Of a DNA stretch of 64,000 nt, positions 53,050-64,000 are shown one piece after another. How positions within the stretch are numbered: position 1 is the first letter of the stretch; every line of letters starts with the position of its first letter. A program made the translations under genes and the position numbers. A model generated the notes under the pieces. The model did not search any database. It saw nothing but the letters and a program-made list of their open reading frames with translations, and had not been told where the DNA came from. This DNA is from Aestuariivita sp. GTDB taxonomy: Bacteria > Pseudomonadota > Alphaproteobacteria > Rhodobacterales > Rhodobacteraceae. Location: NCBI RefSeq assembly GCF_021404545.1, contig NZ_JAAWWD010000034.1:1-64000 (forward strand), read 5' to 3'.

Positions 53050-54387
53050 TCAGTCGCCCGGGTTCATCGCCGACAAACCCTTGAGGATGTCGATCGCATA
53101 GGCCAGTTGATAATCCTCTTCGCGCAAGGCGGCTGCAGCTTCGGCCTTGGCGCGGTCTGCTTCGATCTGGCGCACCTCGTCCTCGCTGAGGCTGTCATTG
53201 TTTAGACGGCCCCGAAGATCGGCCTCTGACCGGCTGCGGGCCGCAGCTTCGTCTTCTTCTTCCGTCTCGTTGGGACGGCTGCGCGGCTGTTCCACGACAA
53301 TGTCGGGCGACACGCCAAGCGCCTGGATCGACCGGCCGGACGGGGTATAGTAGCGTGCCGTGGTCAGGCGCATCGCGCCATCGCCGCGCAGCGGCATCAC
53401 CGTTTGCACCGACCCTTTTCCAAAGCTCTTGGTGCCCACGACGATGGCCCGACGGTGATCCTGCAACGCGCCTGCGACGATCTCGGATGCCGAAGCAGAC
53501 CCGCCATTGATCAGCACCACGATGGGCTTGCCCTGGGCCAGATCGCCCGCAGTCGCATTGAACCGCTCGCCATCTTCGGCGGCCCGCCCACGGGTCGAGA
53601 CGATCTCGCCTTTTTCCAGAAACGCGTCCGACACTTTGATCGCCTGGGTCAGCAGCCCACCGGGATTGTTGCGCAGGTCCAGAACGATCCCATTGATTGC
53701 ATCGAAGCCACCGACCTCTTCGATCTGTTCATTCAGGCCGGCTTCGAGATTGGGCATGGTCTGGTCGTTGAATGTGGTGACCCGCAATATGACCGTGTCG
53801 CCCTGGGTGCGAGTGCGCACTGCGGTCAGTTTGATCGTATCGCGGATGATCGACACGTCGAACGGCTCGGCTTCGCCCTCGCGGACAACGGTGATCACGA
53901 TTTCGGAGCCCACCGGGCCACGCATCAACTCAACAGCAGAATCGAGGGTCAAGCCCAGAACGCTTTCGCCGTCCACATGGGTGATGAAATCGCCCGCTTC
54001 GATCCCGGCTTCGTCCGCCGGCGTGCCATCGATGGGCGAGACGACTTTGACAAAGCCCTCTTCCTGGGTGACCTCGATCCCCAGCCCGCCAAACTCCCCC
54101 CGGGTCTGCACCCGCATCTGGGCGGCATCATCGGGTGACAGATAACTCGAATGCGGATCCAGCGAGGTGAGCATCCCGTCAATGGCGGCCTCGATCAGGT
54201 CGGCCTCGTCGACCTCTTCGACATATTGGGCGCGGATCCGTTCAAAGATGTCGCCGAACAGGTCAAGCTGCTCATAGACATTGGTGTTGCGCGCGCTTTC
54301 CTGGGCCAGTAGCGGGCCTGCGACCTGCGTTGTGGCAACCACGCCTGAAATGATCCCGGCAAATGCGACTATGACAAAGTTTTTCAT
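53050..54387 (-). CDS. ctpA: C-terminal processing protease, S41 family
   Basis: The 445-residue protein has an N-terminal signal or anchor segment (residues 3-25), a PDZ domain (about 85-165: LGIEVTQEEGFVKVVSPIDGTPADEAGI in parts) and an S41 catalytic domain. The Ser is in GGSASASEIVAGAL near residue 305 and the Lys in GTKSFGKGSVQTV. An acidic, Arg-rich tail follows. It acts in the periplasm on damaged or envelope proteins. It is eight bases downstream of the envC-like gene, completing the gpmI-envC-ctpA operon. Confidence 0.93.
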   Translation of the reverse strand: MKNFVIVAFAGIISGVVATTQVAGPLLAQESARNTNVYEQLDLFGDIFERIRAQYVEEVDEADLIEAAIDGMLTSLDPHSSYLSPDDAAQMRVQTRGEFGGLGIEVTQEEGFVKVVSPIDGTPADEAGIEAGDFITHVDGESVLGLTLDSAVELMRGPVGSEIVITVVREGEAEPFDVSIIRDTIKLTAVRTRTQGDTVILRVTTFNDQTMPNLEAGLNEQIEEVGGFDAINGIVLDLRNNPGGLLTQAIKVSDAFLEKGEIVSTRGRAAEDGERFNATAGDLAQGKPIVVLINGGSASASEIVAGALQDHRRAIVVGTKSFGKGSVQTVMPLRGDGAMRLTTARYYTPSGRSIQALGVSPDIVVEQPRSRPNETEEEDEAAARSRSEADLRGRLNNDSLSEDEVRQIEADRAKAEAAAALREEDYQLAYAIDILKGLSAMNPGD

Positions 54388-54395
54388 CTCTTGGT

Positions 54396-55529
54396 TTATC
54401 CATCCTTATCGGTTTGGAACCACGTCTCTGGATCCACAGGGGCCCCGCCCTCTCTCACTTCTATATAGAGCGTTTCTGAGCGATCTGTTCCAGTGCCCTC
54501 ACTGCTTGTTGACAGAATTGTGCCAATTTCGGGGTCCGCGCCCCCCATAAGGCCAATTGGGGTGCCCTCTGGGATCACCAGACCGGGCTCTCCATAAACC
54601 TCAGACAGCCCAGACAGGACAAAAAGCGTCTCCGCCTGGGGCTCCAGTATCACGACATTACCCAGATCGAGGAGCGGACCCAGATAGCGAATCGTGGCGG
54701 CGGCGGGGGCTGTGACCAGCGCGCGAGGGCGCGTGGCCACCAGGATGCCGGGACGGGTGATCCCGGCCGCATCCGCCTGACCCGCGCGCCGCAACACCAG
54801 ACCTTGCGTCGGCAGATCAAGCTGCCCCCTCCGATCGCTGATATCGGCAGCCGATGGTGCGATCTGTTCTCCGGTCATGTCCGACAGGCCGCTGGCGAAC
54901 CCTTCCAGCGTCTCGGTCGAGGATATCAGGATCGCGGTGCGCACCGGATCCTCGGTGAACCGGCGCGGCAGGTCGGTGCGGTCCGCCACTGCCTGGCTAA
55001 GATCGGCGCGGGCGGCCTGGACGCCGGACAGGCCTTCCTCCAGGGTGCCCGCGGCAGATTGCTGCAACAGGCGTAGGGTCTCGACCTCTCGCAGATCCTG
55101 GCGCAGGTCGGCGGCGCGGGCATTCAGCCCTGGGGTGACATCGGCCAGCATCATGCCGGCCCGGGCGCTGGCCTGTGGGCCACCGGGGTGCAGCATCAGA
55201 ACCGGCGGCGGGGCGGAGCCGATGGTTTGCAACACACCCAGCAGATCGGCGATCTCGGCTTCGCGCGCCTCCAGCCTGCGGCGCAACTGCCCCTCGCGCA
55301 GAGCGGCCTGGCGCAACCCGTCGCGCATTGCGGCGAGGCCCGCCTCATAGGCCTGAACCGTTTGTGTCAGCGCCCGCACCCGGTCGCGTGCGCCATCCGC
55401 CGCTTGCAGGGAAAGCGCGGCCTGTTCAAGCTGCGCTGCCGCCGCGCGTGCCGCCGTAGCAGGATCGTCTTGCGCCATGGCAGGGCCGATCGTCAGCAGG
55501 ATCACGGTACAGGCGGCGCGCAACTTCAT
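54396..55529 (-). CDS. EnvC-like murein hydrolase activator (M23/LytM fold, degenerate)
   Basis: The 377-residue protein has a signal peptide (cleavage after AMAQ, near residue 20), a coiled-coil region (about 25-240, Ala/Leu/Gln-rich) and a C-terminal M23 (LytM) domain. The expected HxxxD and HxH zinc motifs are missing; the corresponding parts read LGNVVILEPQAETLFVLSGLSEV. That pattern is typical of EnvC, which activates amidases rather than cutting peptidoglycan itself. The gene overlaps gpmI by four bases and is followed by ctpA. Confidence 0.86.
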   Translation of the reverse strand: MKLRAACTVILLTIGPAMAQDDPATAARAAAAQLEQAALSLQAADGARDRVRALTQTVQAYEAGLAAMRDGLRQAALREGQLRRRLEAREAEIADLLGVLQTIGSAPPPVLMLHPGGPQASARAGMMLADVTPGLNARAADLRQDLREVETLRLLQQSAAGTLEEGLSGVQAARADLSQAVADRTDLPRRFTEDPVRTAILISSTETLEGFASGLSDMTGEQIAPSAADISDRRGQLDLPTQGLVLRRAGQADAAGITRPGILVATRPRALVTAPAAATIRYLGPLLDLGNVVILEPQAETLFVLSGLSEVYGEPGLVIPEGTPIGLMGGADPEIGTILSTSSEGTGTDRSETLYIEVREGGAPVDPETWFQTDKDG

Positions 55530-57043
55530 ATCAGCAAGCTTTCCCCTGTCATTTCTGCCGGTTTCGCGAGCCCCATCAGCGCCAGCACTGTCGGGGCCAG
55601 ATCCGACAACCGGCCATCGCGCAGGCGCGCGCCTTCCGGGCCCCCAATCAGAGCCACCGGCACGGGGTTGAGTGTATGCGCGGTATGCGGGCCGCCGGTC
55701 TCGGGATCGAGCATCATTTCACAATTGCCATGATCCGCCGTAACGATCATTGCGCCACCAGCCTGATGCACAGCCTCGATCACACGGCCCAAACATCGGT
55801 CAACCGCTTCGCAGGCGAGGATTGCCGCCGACAGATCCCCGGTATGACCGACCATGTCCGGGTTGGCATAGTTGACAACGATCATATCATAGCCTGCGCC
55901 AATCACGTCCAGCAGTTTGTCGGTCACCTCGCCGCAGGACATTTCGGGTTGCAGGTCATAGGTGGCGACGTCAGGAGATTGCGCCATATAGCGATCCTCG
56001 CCCGGTTCGGGTTCTTCCTGGCCACCATTGAGGAAAAAGGTCACATGCGGGTACTTTTCTGTCTCTGCAAGCCGGAACTGGCGCAGATTGTGTTTGGCCA
56101 CCCAGGCGCCCAGCGTGTTCACGATCTCGCTGGAGGGGAAGACGGTCGACATATAGGTGTTGTGGTCGTCGGAGTACTCGACCATCCCCAGAAAACAGGC
56201 CAGGTGCGGCCGTGAGCCAGTGTCAAACGCATCAAACCCCGGCTGACCTATAGCCGCCAGGATTTCGCGCGCCCGATCGGCGCGGAAATTCAGGCAAAAG
56301 ACACCGTCACCTTCTGCGATCCCGTCATGGCCTGGCAGGACGGTCGCGCTGATGAACTCGTCGGATTCGCTTTGGTTATAAGCGGTGGTGATCGCGGTAT
56401 GGGCGTCTGCGGCACGGCGCCCCTCAGCTTGCATGATCGCGCGGTAGGCTTCGCTGACGCGGCCCCATCGGTTGTCGCGATCCATGGCAAAGTATCGGCC
56501 GATCACAGTGGCGATCCGGGCACCTTCGGGCAGTCCCTCCGCCAAGGCCCCCAGGTAACCATAGGCCGATCTCGGTGGCACGTCGCGCCCATCGGTAATC
56601 GCATGGATGGCCACTTGAACCCCGGCTGCAGAGATCGCGCTGGCTGCGGCGAGGATATGGGAGAGGTGCCCATGCACGCCGCCGTCGGAGACCAGACCGA
56701 TCAGGTGCGCCGTGCCGCCGCTCTGTTTGAGTGCAGCAATGAACTGCTGAAATGCGGTCGCTTCAAAGAAACTGCCCTCTTCGATCGCCAGATCGATCTG
56801 CCCCAGATCCATCGCCACGACCCGGCCTGCTCCGATATTGGTGTGACCGACCTCGGAATTGCCCATCTGACCGCTGGGCAGCCCCACATCAGGACCATGG
56901 GTGATCAGGCGCGCATGAGGTTCCTGTGACAACATGCGATCGAAATGAGGGGTCTGCGCAAGATGGGGGGCGTTCGCCTCGGTAGCGTCCGACAGGCCCC
57001 AGCCATCCAGAATGCACAGGACAACGGGTTTTGGGGTCTGCAT
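55526..57043 (-). CDS. gpmI: 2,3-bisphosphoglycerate-independent phosphoglycerate mutase
   Basis: The 505-residue Mn-dependent enzyme interconverts 3- and 2-phosphoglycerate. It has the alkaline-phosphatase-fold motifs LCILDGWGLSDATEANA (first metal Asp), the phosphorylated serine in GQMGNSEVGHTNIGAGR near residue 64, FRADRAREI, and metal ligands in NYANPDMVGHTGD and VTADHGNCEMM. It heads the gpmI-envC-ctpA operon. Its upstream region contains an unusual set of four hairpins (57107-57226). Confidence 0.95.
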   Translation of the reverse strand: MQTPKPVVLCILDGWGLSDATEANAPHLAQTPHFDRMLSQEPHARLITHGPDVGLPSGQMGNSEVGHTNIGAGRVVAMDLGQIDLAIEEGSFFEATAFQQFIAALKQSGGTAHLIGLVSDGGVHGHLSHILAAASAISAAGVQVAIHAITDGRDVPPRSAYGYLGALAEGLPEGARIATVIGRYFAMDRDNRWGRVSEAYRAIMQAEGRRAADAHTAITTAYNQSESDEFISATVLPGHDGIAEGDGVFCLNFRADRAREILAAIGQPGFDAFDTGSRPHLACFLGMVEYSDDHNTYMSTVFPSSEIVNTLGAWVAKHNLRQFRLAETEKYPHVTFFLNGGQEEPEPGEDRYMAQSPDVATYDLQPEMSCGEVTDKLLDVIGAGYDMIVVNYANPDMVGHTGDLSAAILACEAVDRCLGRVIEAVHQAGGAMIVTADHGNCEMMLDPETGGPHTAHTLNPVPVALIGGPEGARLRDGRLSDLAPTVLALMGLAKPAEMTGESLLI

Positions 57044-57106
57044 GAGAGTGCTCCGATAGGCTTTTGGCGCCTTCTAACCCGCGCGCGCTGCGGCCACAAC
57101 GCGAAG

Positions 57107-57226
57107 CATTTTCTGACGCAGAAAATGTGAAGATTTTGACGCAAAATCTTATCCCGGCTCTGGCCCACGCCCCCGGGCGCCTAGAAACTGCGTCAGTTTC
57201 TGACCAGATTGTGCGTCACAATCTGG
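57107..57226. repeat. Array of four perfect hairpins with TGACGCA cores
   Basis: Four perfect dyads lie within 120 bases: 57107-57127 (CATTTTCTG-ACG-CAGAAAATG, 9-3-9), 57130-57150 (9-3-9), 57183-57201 (8-3-8) and 57204-57226 (10-3-10). In the first two the loop is ACG and in the last two CGT, so they are arranged as two inverted pairs. All have the sequence TG-ACG-CA (or its complement) in the centre, but the stems differ. The array lies 64 bases upstream of gpmI, between gpmI and the ABC ATPase gene. Confidence 0.9.
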
Positions 57227-57375
57227 CTGGCTCCCCTACGATGAGATCGGTTGGTCAGCGCTGTTTGCGAGACGGTCAATCCCGCGCCCCGAACTTGACG
57301 TGACCCTCCCACGCCTGTCCAACCGGTGCCAAGATCTCGGTTGCGCGTCCTGAAGACTGGCAAGATCATCCTTCA

Positions 57376-58320
57376 TTAAGTCGGCCGGGACCCGCGCGAT
57401 GAGGTCAGGGCAAGGAAGACATCCTCAAGATCGGGCTCTTCGGACCGCAGGTCACGGATCGTAATGCCAGCCCCGCGAACCAGATCCAGAACGCCTTCGG
57501 CGGTGATGCAACCGCGCCGATAGGTCAGCGCAAGAGTGCCGTCGGGCCGAAGCTGGCCTTCCACGCCGTCACCCACCGGCACGTCTGCCACGGGGTACGC
57601 AGGATGGACCACCAGCGTCTTGGCATCCATCCGCGACAGTAGATTTTGGGTACTGTCGCGCGCCACCACGGCGCCATGATTGATAATCGCGATTTCGTCA
57701 CACATCTCCTCGGCCTCTTCGAGGTAATGGGTGGTCAGGATGATGGTCATCCCCTCGTCATTGAGCTTGCGCACATTGGCCCAGAGCATCTGGCGCAACT
57801 CAATATCCACGCCCGCTGTCGGCTCATCCAGTACCAGAACATTGGGGCGATGCACCAGCGCCTTGGCCAGCAAAAGCCGCCGCCGCATTCCGCCAGAGAG
57901 CGTGCGCGCATAGGCGCCTGCCTTGTCCGAAAGCCCAACCAGAGCAAGGATCTCATCGCTGCGGCGCTGCGCCCGCGGCACACCGTAAAGACCCGCCTGG
58001 ACCTCCAGCGCGCCGCGCGGTGAAAAGAACGGGTCGAGATTCAGCTCCTGCGGCATCACACCGATGGCCGCGCGCGACTGGCGCGGATTGACGTCCTGAT
58101 CGAACCCCCAGATCTGCACCTTGCCCGACGTCTTGGTCACCAGCCCGGCGAGTATATTGATCAAGGTGGATTTGCCGGCGCCGTTTGGTCCCAACAGACC
58201 AAAGACCGATCCGCGCGGGATCGCCAGATCGACGCCCTTCAGCGCGGTCTTTTCCGGCTCGCCCTTGGCGCCGCGATAGGTCTTGACCAACCCATCGATA
58301 CGGATCGCATCCTGTGTCAC
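57376..58320 (-). CDS. ABC transporter ATP-binding protein (ABC-2/drug-export type)
   Basis: The 314-residue ATPase has Walker [12 protein letters not shown] (about residues 43-53), signature LSGGMRRRL, Walker [12 protein letters not shown] and H-loop [15 protein letters not shown], with a C-terminal extension (240-314) typical of the DrrA/CcmA-like export branch. It starts at GTG 58320. No permease gene is adjacent on either side, so the partner must be elsewhere or the gene is orphaned. Confidence 0.87.
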   Translation of the reverse strand: MTQDAIRIDGLVKTYRGAKGEPEKTALKGVDLAIPRGSVFGLLGPNGAGKSTLINILAGLVTKTSGKVQIWGFDQDVNPRQSRAAIGVMPQELNLDPFFSPRGALEVQAGLYGVPRAQRRSDEILALVGLSDKAGAYARTLSGGMRRRLLLAKALVHRPNVLVLDEPTAGVDIELRQMLWANVRKLNDEGMTIILTTHYLEEAEEMCDEIAIINHGAVVARDSTQNLLSRMDAKTLVVHPAYPVADVPVGDGVEGQLRPDGTLALTYRRGCITAEGVLDLVRGAGITIRDLRSEEPDLEDVFLALTSSRGSRPT

Positions 58321-58406
58321 GCCGCCTCTTGCTCCTATTTCGTGCTTGGCTCATAAAGCAGGTACTCCAAGACCCTGGAAGCGGCAACCGGAAGGACCCA
58401 GCGGAC

Positions 58407-58586
58407 ATGACCATAGACGCGCCAGAGACCAAAATCGTCGACAGCTACCGGGTGGCCTGTGATGGCGGCGAGGGCGCACTGGGACATCCGCGGGTCTGGC
58501 TTCAGATCCCCGAAACCGAAGGCTGGGTCGAGTGTCCGTATTGCGATTGCAAATACGTTCATCGCGATTTCGAGGGTAAGGTCTGA
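58407..58586 (+). CDS. Small zinc-finger protein, NDUFS6/zf-CHCC type
   Basis: The 59-residue protein has [18 protein letters not shown] and [10 protein letters not shown], giving the C-x8-H-...-C-x2-C ligand arrangement of the zf-CHCC family (related to mitochondrial complex I subunit NDUFS6). Its start at ATG 58407 is set by the family start; the frame is open back to 58314. It is divergent from the ABC ATPase gene. In alphaproteobacteria it is a small conserved gene of unclear function, probably in complex I assembly. Confidence 0.82.
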   Translation: MTIDAPETKIVDSYRVACDGGEGALGHPRVWLQIPETEGWVECPYCDCKYVHRDFEGKV

Positions 58587-58721
58587 ACCGGAGACGGGCG
58601 CCTGAAAGCGTTGTCTGATACACCCCTCCGGCAGCGGTCGAATGACCCCAAAGAAGCGGGTGGCGTTGGTGCAAAGATACATGCCATCGTGCCGTAGGTT
58701 TTCGTGGCAAAGGAAAAGCAC

Positions 58722-61523
<2,802 letters not shown>

Positions 61524-61577
61524 CCGCTCGGTTAGGCCGTTCCGGGAAACGTGCGCACACTTTGGGCGGCGCCGCCC

Positions 61578-62690
61578 TTACAGGCGTTCGGTCTGAAAGA
61601 GCCTGATCTTCAATCCGCCCAGTGGCACCGGGGGGCCAGGCGGCTTGAACTGTAATCCGGTCGCCCGCGCGAGCCCAGCCTCAGACGTGACAACGCCCGC
61701 CCGCCAGCCCGAGAAGCGGGATTTCAGCACATCGCCCAAGGCGCCATAAAGCCCATAAAGCAGTTTCTTGTTCCCGATCCGCGCCCCGTAAGGCGGATTG
61801 ACAATAACCAGGCCCGGCGGGCCATCAGGCCGGGTCAATGCGCTGATCGGTTGACAAGTGAACCGGCACAAATGTCCGATGCCCGCGCGGTCGGCATTGG
61901 CTGCGCTCATCCCGATGGCCCCCTGATCCCGGTCGAAACCGCAGAACCGCAGAGCTGTCACAGAGGGCACATCGGCCTGTCGCATGTCTTGCCACCGATC
62001 GGGATCGAAACGCGCCAGTTGCTCAAAGGCAAATCCCCGGCTTCGCCCCGGATACAGGCCCTGTGCGATCTCGGCCGCCTCGATCACAAAGGTGCCCGAT
62101 CCACACATCGGATCGACGACAGGTTCGTCCCCGACATACCCGCATTGCCGCAAAAACAGCGCCGCCAGCGTCTCGCGCATCGGGGCTTTGCCCACGGCCT
62201 CCTTATGGCCGCGCTTGTGCAGGCTCTCGCCCGAGGTATCGACACTGAACGTGCAATAATTGTCTTCGATCCGGGCCTTGATCCGGAGCGGTGCATCTTG
62301 CGCGATCTGCGCACCAAAGCTCTCGCTCAGCGCCGTCTCGATCCGCTGCCTTGCAGCCCCTGCATGGTATATCTTGGAGCGTTTGCACGTCACTTCGACC
62401 CGCACCGGAACTTCGGGGCGCAATACCTCGCCCCAGCCGAATTTCCGCGCGCGTTTGTCGAGCTGGGCCAGATGGAACACCGGGAAACCGCCAAACCGTG
62501 CCAGCACGCGACCGGCCCCGCGCAGCACCAGGTTGGCACGCCACACCTCGGGCCAGCCGCCGCGGATCGTCACCCCGCCGGGCGACACCACCGGGTCTGC
62601 AAACCCCGCCTGCGTCACTTCGGCCTGCAAGACCTCCTCCAACCCCGGCGGGGCAGTCAGAAAAATGTCGAACGGATCAGATAAAGACAT
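61578..62690 (-). CDS. Class I SAM-dependent RNA methyltransferase (RlmL/UPF0020 type with THUMP)
   Basis: The 370-residue protein has a THUMP-like RNA-binding region at about 50-160 (DAPLRIKARIEDNYCTFSVDTSGE in parts) and a methyltransferase domain: DEPVVDPMCGSGTFVIEAAEIAQG near residue 190 (SAM-binding) and the NPPY catalytic motif in LVIVNPPYGARIG near residue 300. This resembles RlmL's N-terminal half, which makes N2-methylguanosine in 23S rRNA. The second (RlmK-like) half is absent, so it is the short form. It is convergent with polA. Confidence 0.9.
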   Translation of the reverse strand: MSLSDPFDIFLTAPPGLEEVLQAEVTQAGFADPVVSPGGVTIRGGWPEVWRANLVLRGAGRVLARFGGFPVFHLAQLDKRARKFGWGEVLRPEVPVRVEVTCKRSKIYHAGAARQRIETALSESFGAQIAQDAPLRIKARIEDNYCTFSVDTSGESLHKRGHKEAVGKAPMRETLAALFLRQCGYVGDEPVVDPMCGSGTFVIEAAEIAQGLYPGRSRGFAFEQLARFDPDRWQDMRQADVPSVTALRFCGFDRDQGAIGMSAANADRAGIGHLCRFTCQPISALTRPDGPPGLVIVNPPYGARIGNKKLLYGLYGALGDVLKSRFSGWRAGVVTSEAGLARATGLQFKPPGPPVPLGGLKIRLFQTERL

Positions 62691-62756
62691 TGTCCCGGCA
62701 TAGCCCGATTGATCATCGCCTACGACCGCTTTCTGGTGCCCTGGTGATCGGTCCCG

Positions 62757-62984
62757 TCATGCCGGTTTGGTCAGACGGGCCACCAATCGCCGCACCAGCG
62801 GCGCCACGACCAGAATAGTGGGAAACGCTACGGCCCAGCTAAAGCTCCATGAGACCATCCAGGCGCCAAAGACCCCCTCCACCATGCCCAGCGCCTTGAC
62901 CGTGGCAATCCCCGAAACGACGCAGGACATCAGGCCCGATACCAAAAAGCCAAAGAGGATTGGGGCAAAGCGGGCAGGTAACAT
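62757..62984 (-). CDS. DUF2798 family small membrane protein
   Basis: The 75-residue protein has two hydrophobic helices (about 6-28 and 42-65: FAPILFGFLVSGLMSCVVSG and SWAVAFPTILVVAPLV) and ends RRLVARLTKPA, matching the DUF2798 two-helix family. Function unknown. I start it at ATG 62984 after AAGGAC; the open frame continues upstream to 63074, but without the family pattern. It is 66 bases upstream of the methyltransferase gene on the same strand. Confidence 0.72.
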   Translation of the reverse strand: MLPARFAPILFGFLVSGLMSCVVSGIATVKALGMVEGVFGAWMVSWSFSWAVAFPTILVVAPLVRRLVARLTKPA

Positions 62985-63064
62985 GAACAGGTCCTTGGTC
63001 AGCGATGGTGCCCTTTCATCCGACACTCTGGCCGCGCCGTCCAGTGCGCCAGCGCACACCGCCC

Positions 63065-63811
63065 CTACATCCATGCCAGGGTCAGCTGAGTCGGCCCGCC
63101 GGGATGGTACTCTCCACTGACCCAGCCAGAGTATCCGCTGGCGTCAATGGCATCGAAAAGGCGCTCAAAATCAATCTCGCCTGTCATCGGAGTGCGCCGG
63201 TCGGGAGTGTCGCCGATCTGAATATGGACCGCCTCCGCCCCGTATTCCGCCCACACCGCCAGGGCATCGCCATGAATTTTCTGCGCGTGATAGGCATCGT
63301 ATTGCAACCCGACATTGGGCCGGTCTACCGTCGCCAGCACGTCACGTGCCAATCCGTAGTCATTCAGGAAATAGCCCGGCTGATCGTCGAGATTCAACGG
63401 CTCGATGGTAAAACACTGCGCAGGCGCCAGATCCGCGGCCCATTGCAGGTTGCGGACCATCGTCTGTCTGGCCGCATCCCCGCTGGCCGCACCGGACATT
63501 ACATGGATCAGACCAGGCTTGAGCAGGTCGGCATAACGCATCACACGCCGGATATCCGATTGAAACCGCGCCTCCCCCCCGGGTATCGCGGCAAACCCCC
63601 GATGTCCCCCTGCATAGTTCGGCGGCGGAGCGTTGATCAGCACCAGATCCAGCCCGTTCTTCAGCAGCGCACGGCGGGTCTCCTGACCTGGCCAGTCATA
63701 AGGAAACAGGATCTCGACCGCGTGGAAGCCGACTTCCGCCGCTGCATCAAACCGATCCAGATAGGGCAGTTCCGCGAACATCAGGGTCAGGTTAGCGGCG
63801 AATCGTGGCAT
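63065..63811 (-). CDS. hyi: Hydroxypyruvate isomerase family TIM-barrel protein
   Basis: The 248-residue protein starts at ATG 63811 (GGAGGAGG upstream) with MPRFAANLTLMFAELPYLDRF, followed by AAEVGFHAVEILFPYDWPG. Those are hallmarks of hydroxypyruvate isomerases of the AP endonuclease-2 TIM-barrel group. Conserved metal-site residues lie in TIEPLNLDDQPGYFLN (Glu), LQYDAYHAQKI and VSGEYHPG. It would convert hydroxypyruvate to tartronate semialdehyde in glyoxylate metabolism, which fits the glyoxylate produced by AllA in this window. Glyoxylate carboligase and tartronate semialdehyde reductase are not visible. Confidence 0.87.
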   Translation of the reverse strand: MPRFAANLTLMFAELPYLDRFDAAAEVGFHAVEILFPYDWPGQETRRALLKNGLDLVLINAPPPNYAGGHRGFAAIPGGEARFQSDIRRVMRYADLLKPGLIHVMSGAASGDAARQTMVRNLQWAADLAPAQCFTIEPLNLDDQPGYFLNDYGLARDVLATVDRPNVGLQYDAYHAQKIHGDALAVWAEYGAEAVHIQIGDTPDRRTPMTGEIDFERLFDAIDASGYSGWVSGEYHPGGPTQLTLAWM

Positions 63812-64000
63812 GTGGTCCTCCTCCAATCGCCATGTGCCTAAACCCACCCCGTACCAAGACCAAGGGTCCGAATGCGACATCGCGTCGAAAACGGAACAGA
63901 TCCGGCCACGCGAGACATGCCAGCGTTAAACCGTCGGGGCGCGGATGCCTGCGACTGATTTGTTGCACATCAAACCGGGGGCCCGAGTGACCACCATACC
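63812..64000. other. Region upstream of hyi, no gene seen
   Basis: The last 189 bases hold no frame I can support. They should include the hyi promoter and possibly the end or start of a neighbour beyond the window. Confidence 0.5.

Noticed and set aside
53050-55529. Possibility that the EnvC-like protein is an active M23 peptidase
   Set aside because: The zinc-ligand motifs HxxxD and HxH are not present in its C-terminal domain.
57107-57226. Hairpin array considered as tRNA or attenuator
   Set aside because: The dyads are independent small hairpins without a cloverleaf, anticodon arm or CCA end. No U-runs follow them, so no standard terminator is visible.

Overview
The window looks like chromosomal DNA of a marine-type alphaproteobacterium of the Rhodobacteraceae (Roseobacter group). 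The base composition is GC-rich, genes are packed with many ATGA/GTGA stop-start overlaps, and several gene sets are typical of that family: rpoE-chrR with its divergent oxidoreductase operon, gpmI-envC-ctpA, accD-folC, mbfA behind an Irr-type box, and DUF6478. I see no tRNA, rRNA, CRISPR array, prophage or plasmid functions. The only clear mobile DNA is a partial IS5-like element at the left edge.

Layout. 1-442: end of an IS5-type element that has cut a gene, leaving its last ~33 codons. 439-4659: M20 amidohydrolase and a molybdenum formate dehydrogenase. 4880-8389: histidine phosphatase, GST and a two-gene saccharopine (lysine) pathway. 8605-13606: DUF3775 gene, then a five-gene fully overlapping operon (FAD oxidoreductase, DUF1365, MFS, DUF3833, SDR). 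This operon is divergent from rpoE-chrR (13815-15049), the singlet-oxygen response pair. 15105-19256: class III nucleotide cyclase, aminotransferase, NCS2 purine permease. 19372-24942: ureide/purine catabolism (puuE-uraD fusion, allE, allA, MmgE/PrpD-like, 2-hydroxyacid dehydrogenase, divergent uraH). 25101-30524: deoC, a two-domain aldehyde dehydrogenase, glutathione-dependent formaldehyde dehydrogenase, NYN protein. 30550-39219: TetR, mbfA, secreted protein, AEC transporter, a coupled run fghA-yaiI-HAD-ornithine cyclodeaminase family-alpha/beta hydrolase, and an MFS gene with a 7-bp tandem repeat in its leader. 39403-46824: zapE, folC, accD, CPBP protease, and a very large ABC-exporter-like protein with a degenerate ATPase domain and a cyclic-nucleotide-binding domain. 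47739-52584: ilvD, lipoprotein, DUF6478, small protein, amine oxidase. 53050-63811: ctpA, envC-like, gpmI, ABC ATPase, zinc-finger protein, polA, RNA methyltransferase, DUF2798, hydroxypyruvate isomerase family.

How genes fit together. Glutathione-dependent formaldehyde oxidation is complete but scattered: dehydrogenase at 28540, S-formylglutathione hydrolase at 34222, formate dehydrogenase at 1894. Urate-derived hydroxyisourate can be carried by uraH, uraD, puuE, an M20 amidohydrolase, allE and allA to glyoxylate, and a hydroxyacid dehydrogenase and a hydroxypyruvate-isomerase-like protein could use that glyoxylate. Neither uricase nor xanthine dehydrogenase is in the window.

Most worth following: (i) the catalytically degenerate ABC/cNMP protein at 43720-46824 with an overlapping or abutting CPBP protease; (ii) the PrpD-like gene locked inside the ureide operon; (iii) the four-hairpin array at 57107-57226 with a shared TGACGCA core; (iv) the 7x7-bp repeat before an MFS gene. 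All assignments come from reading the sequence; no database search was possible.
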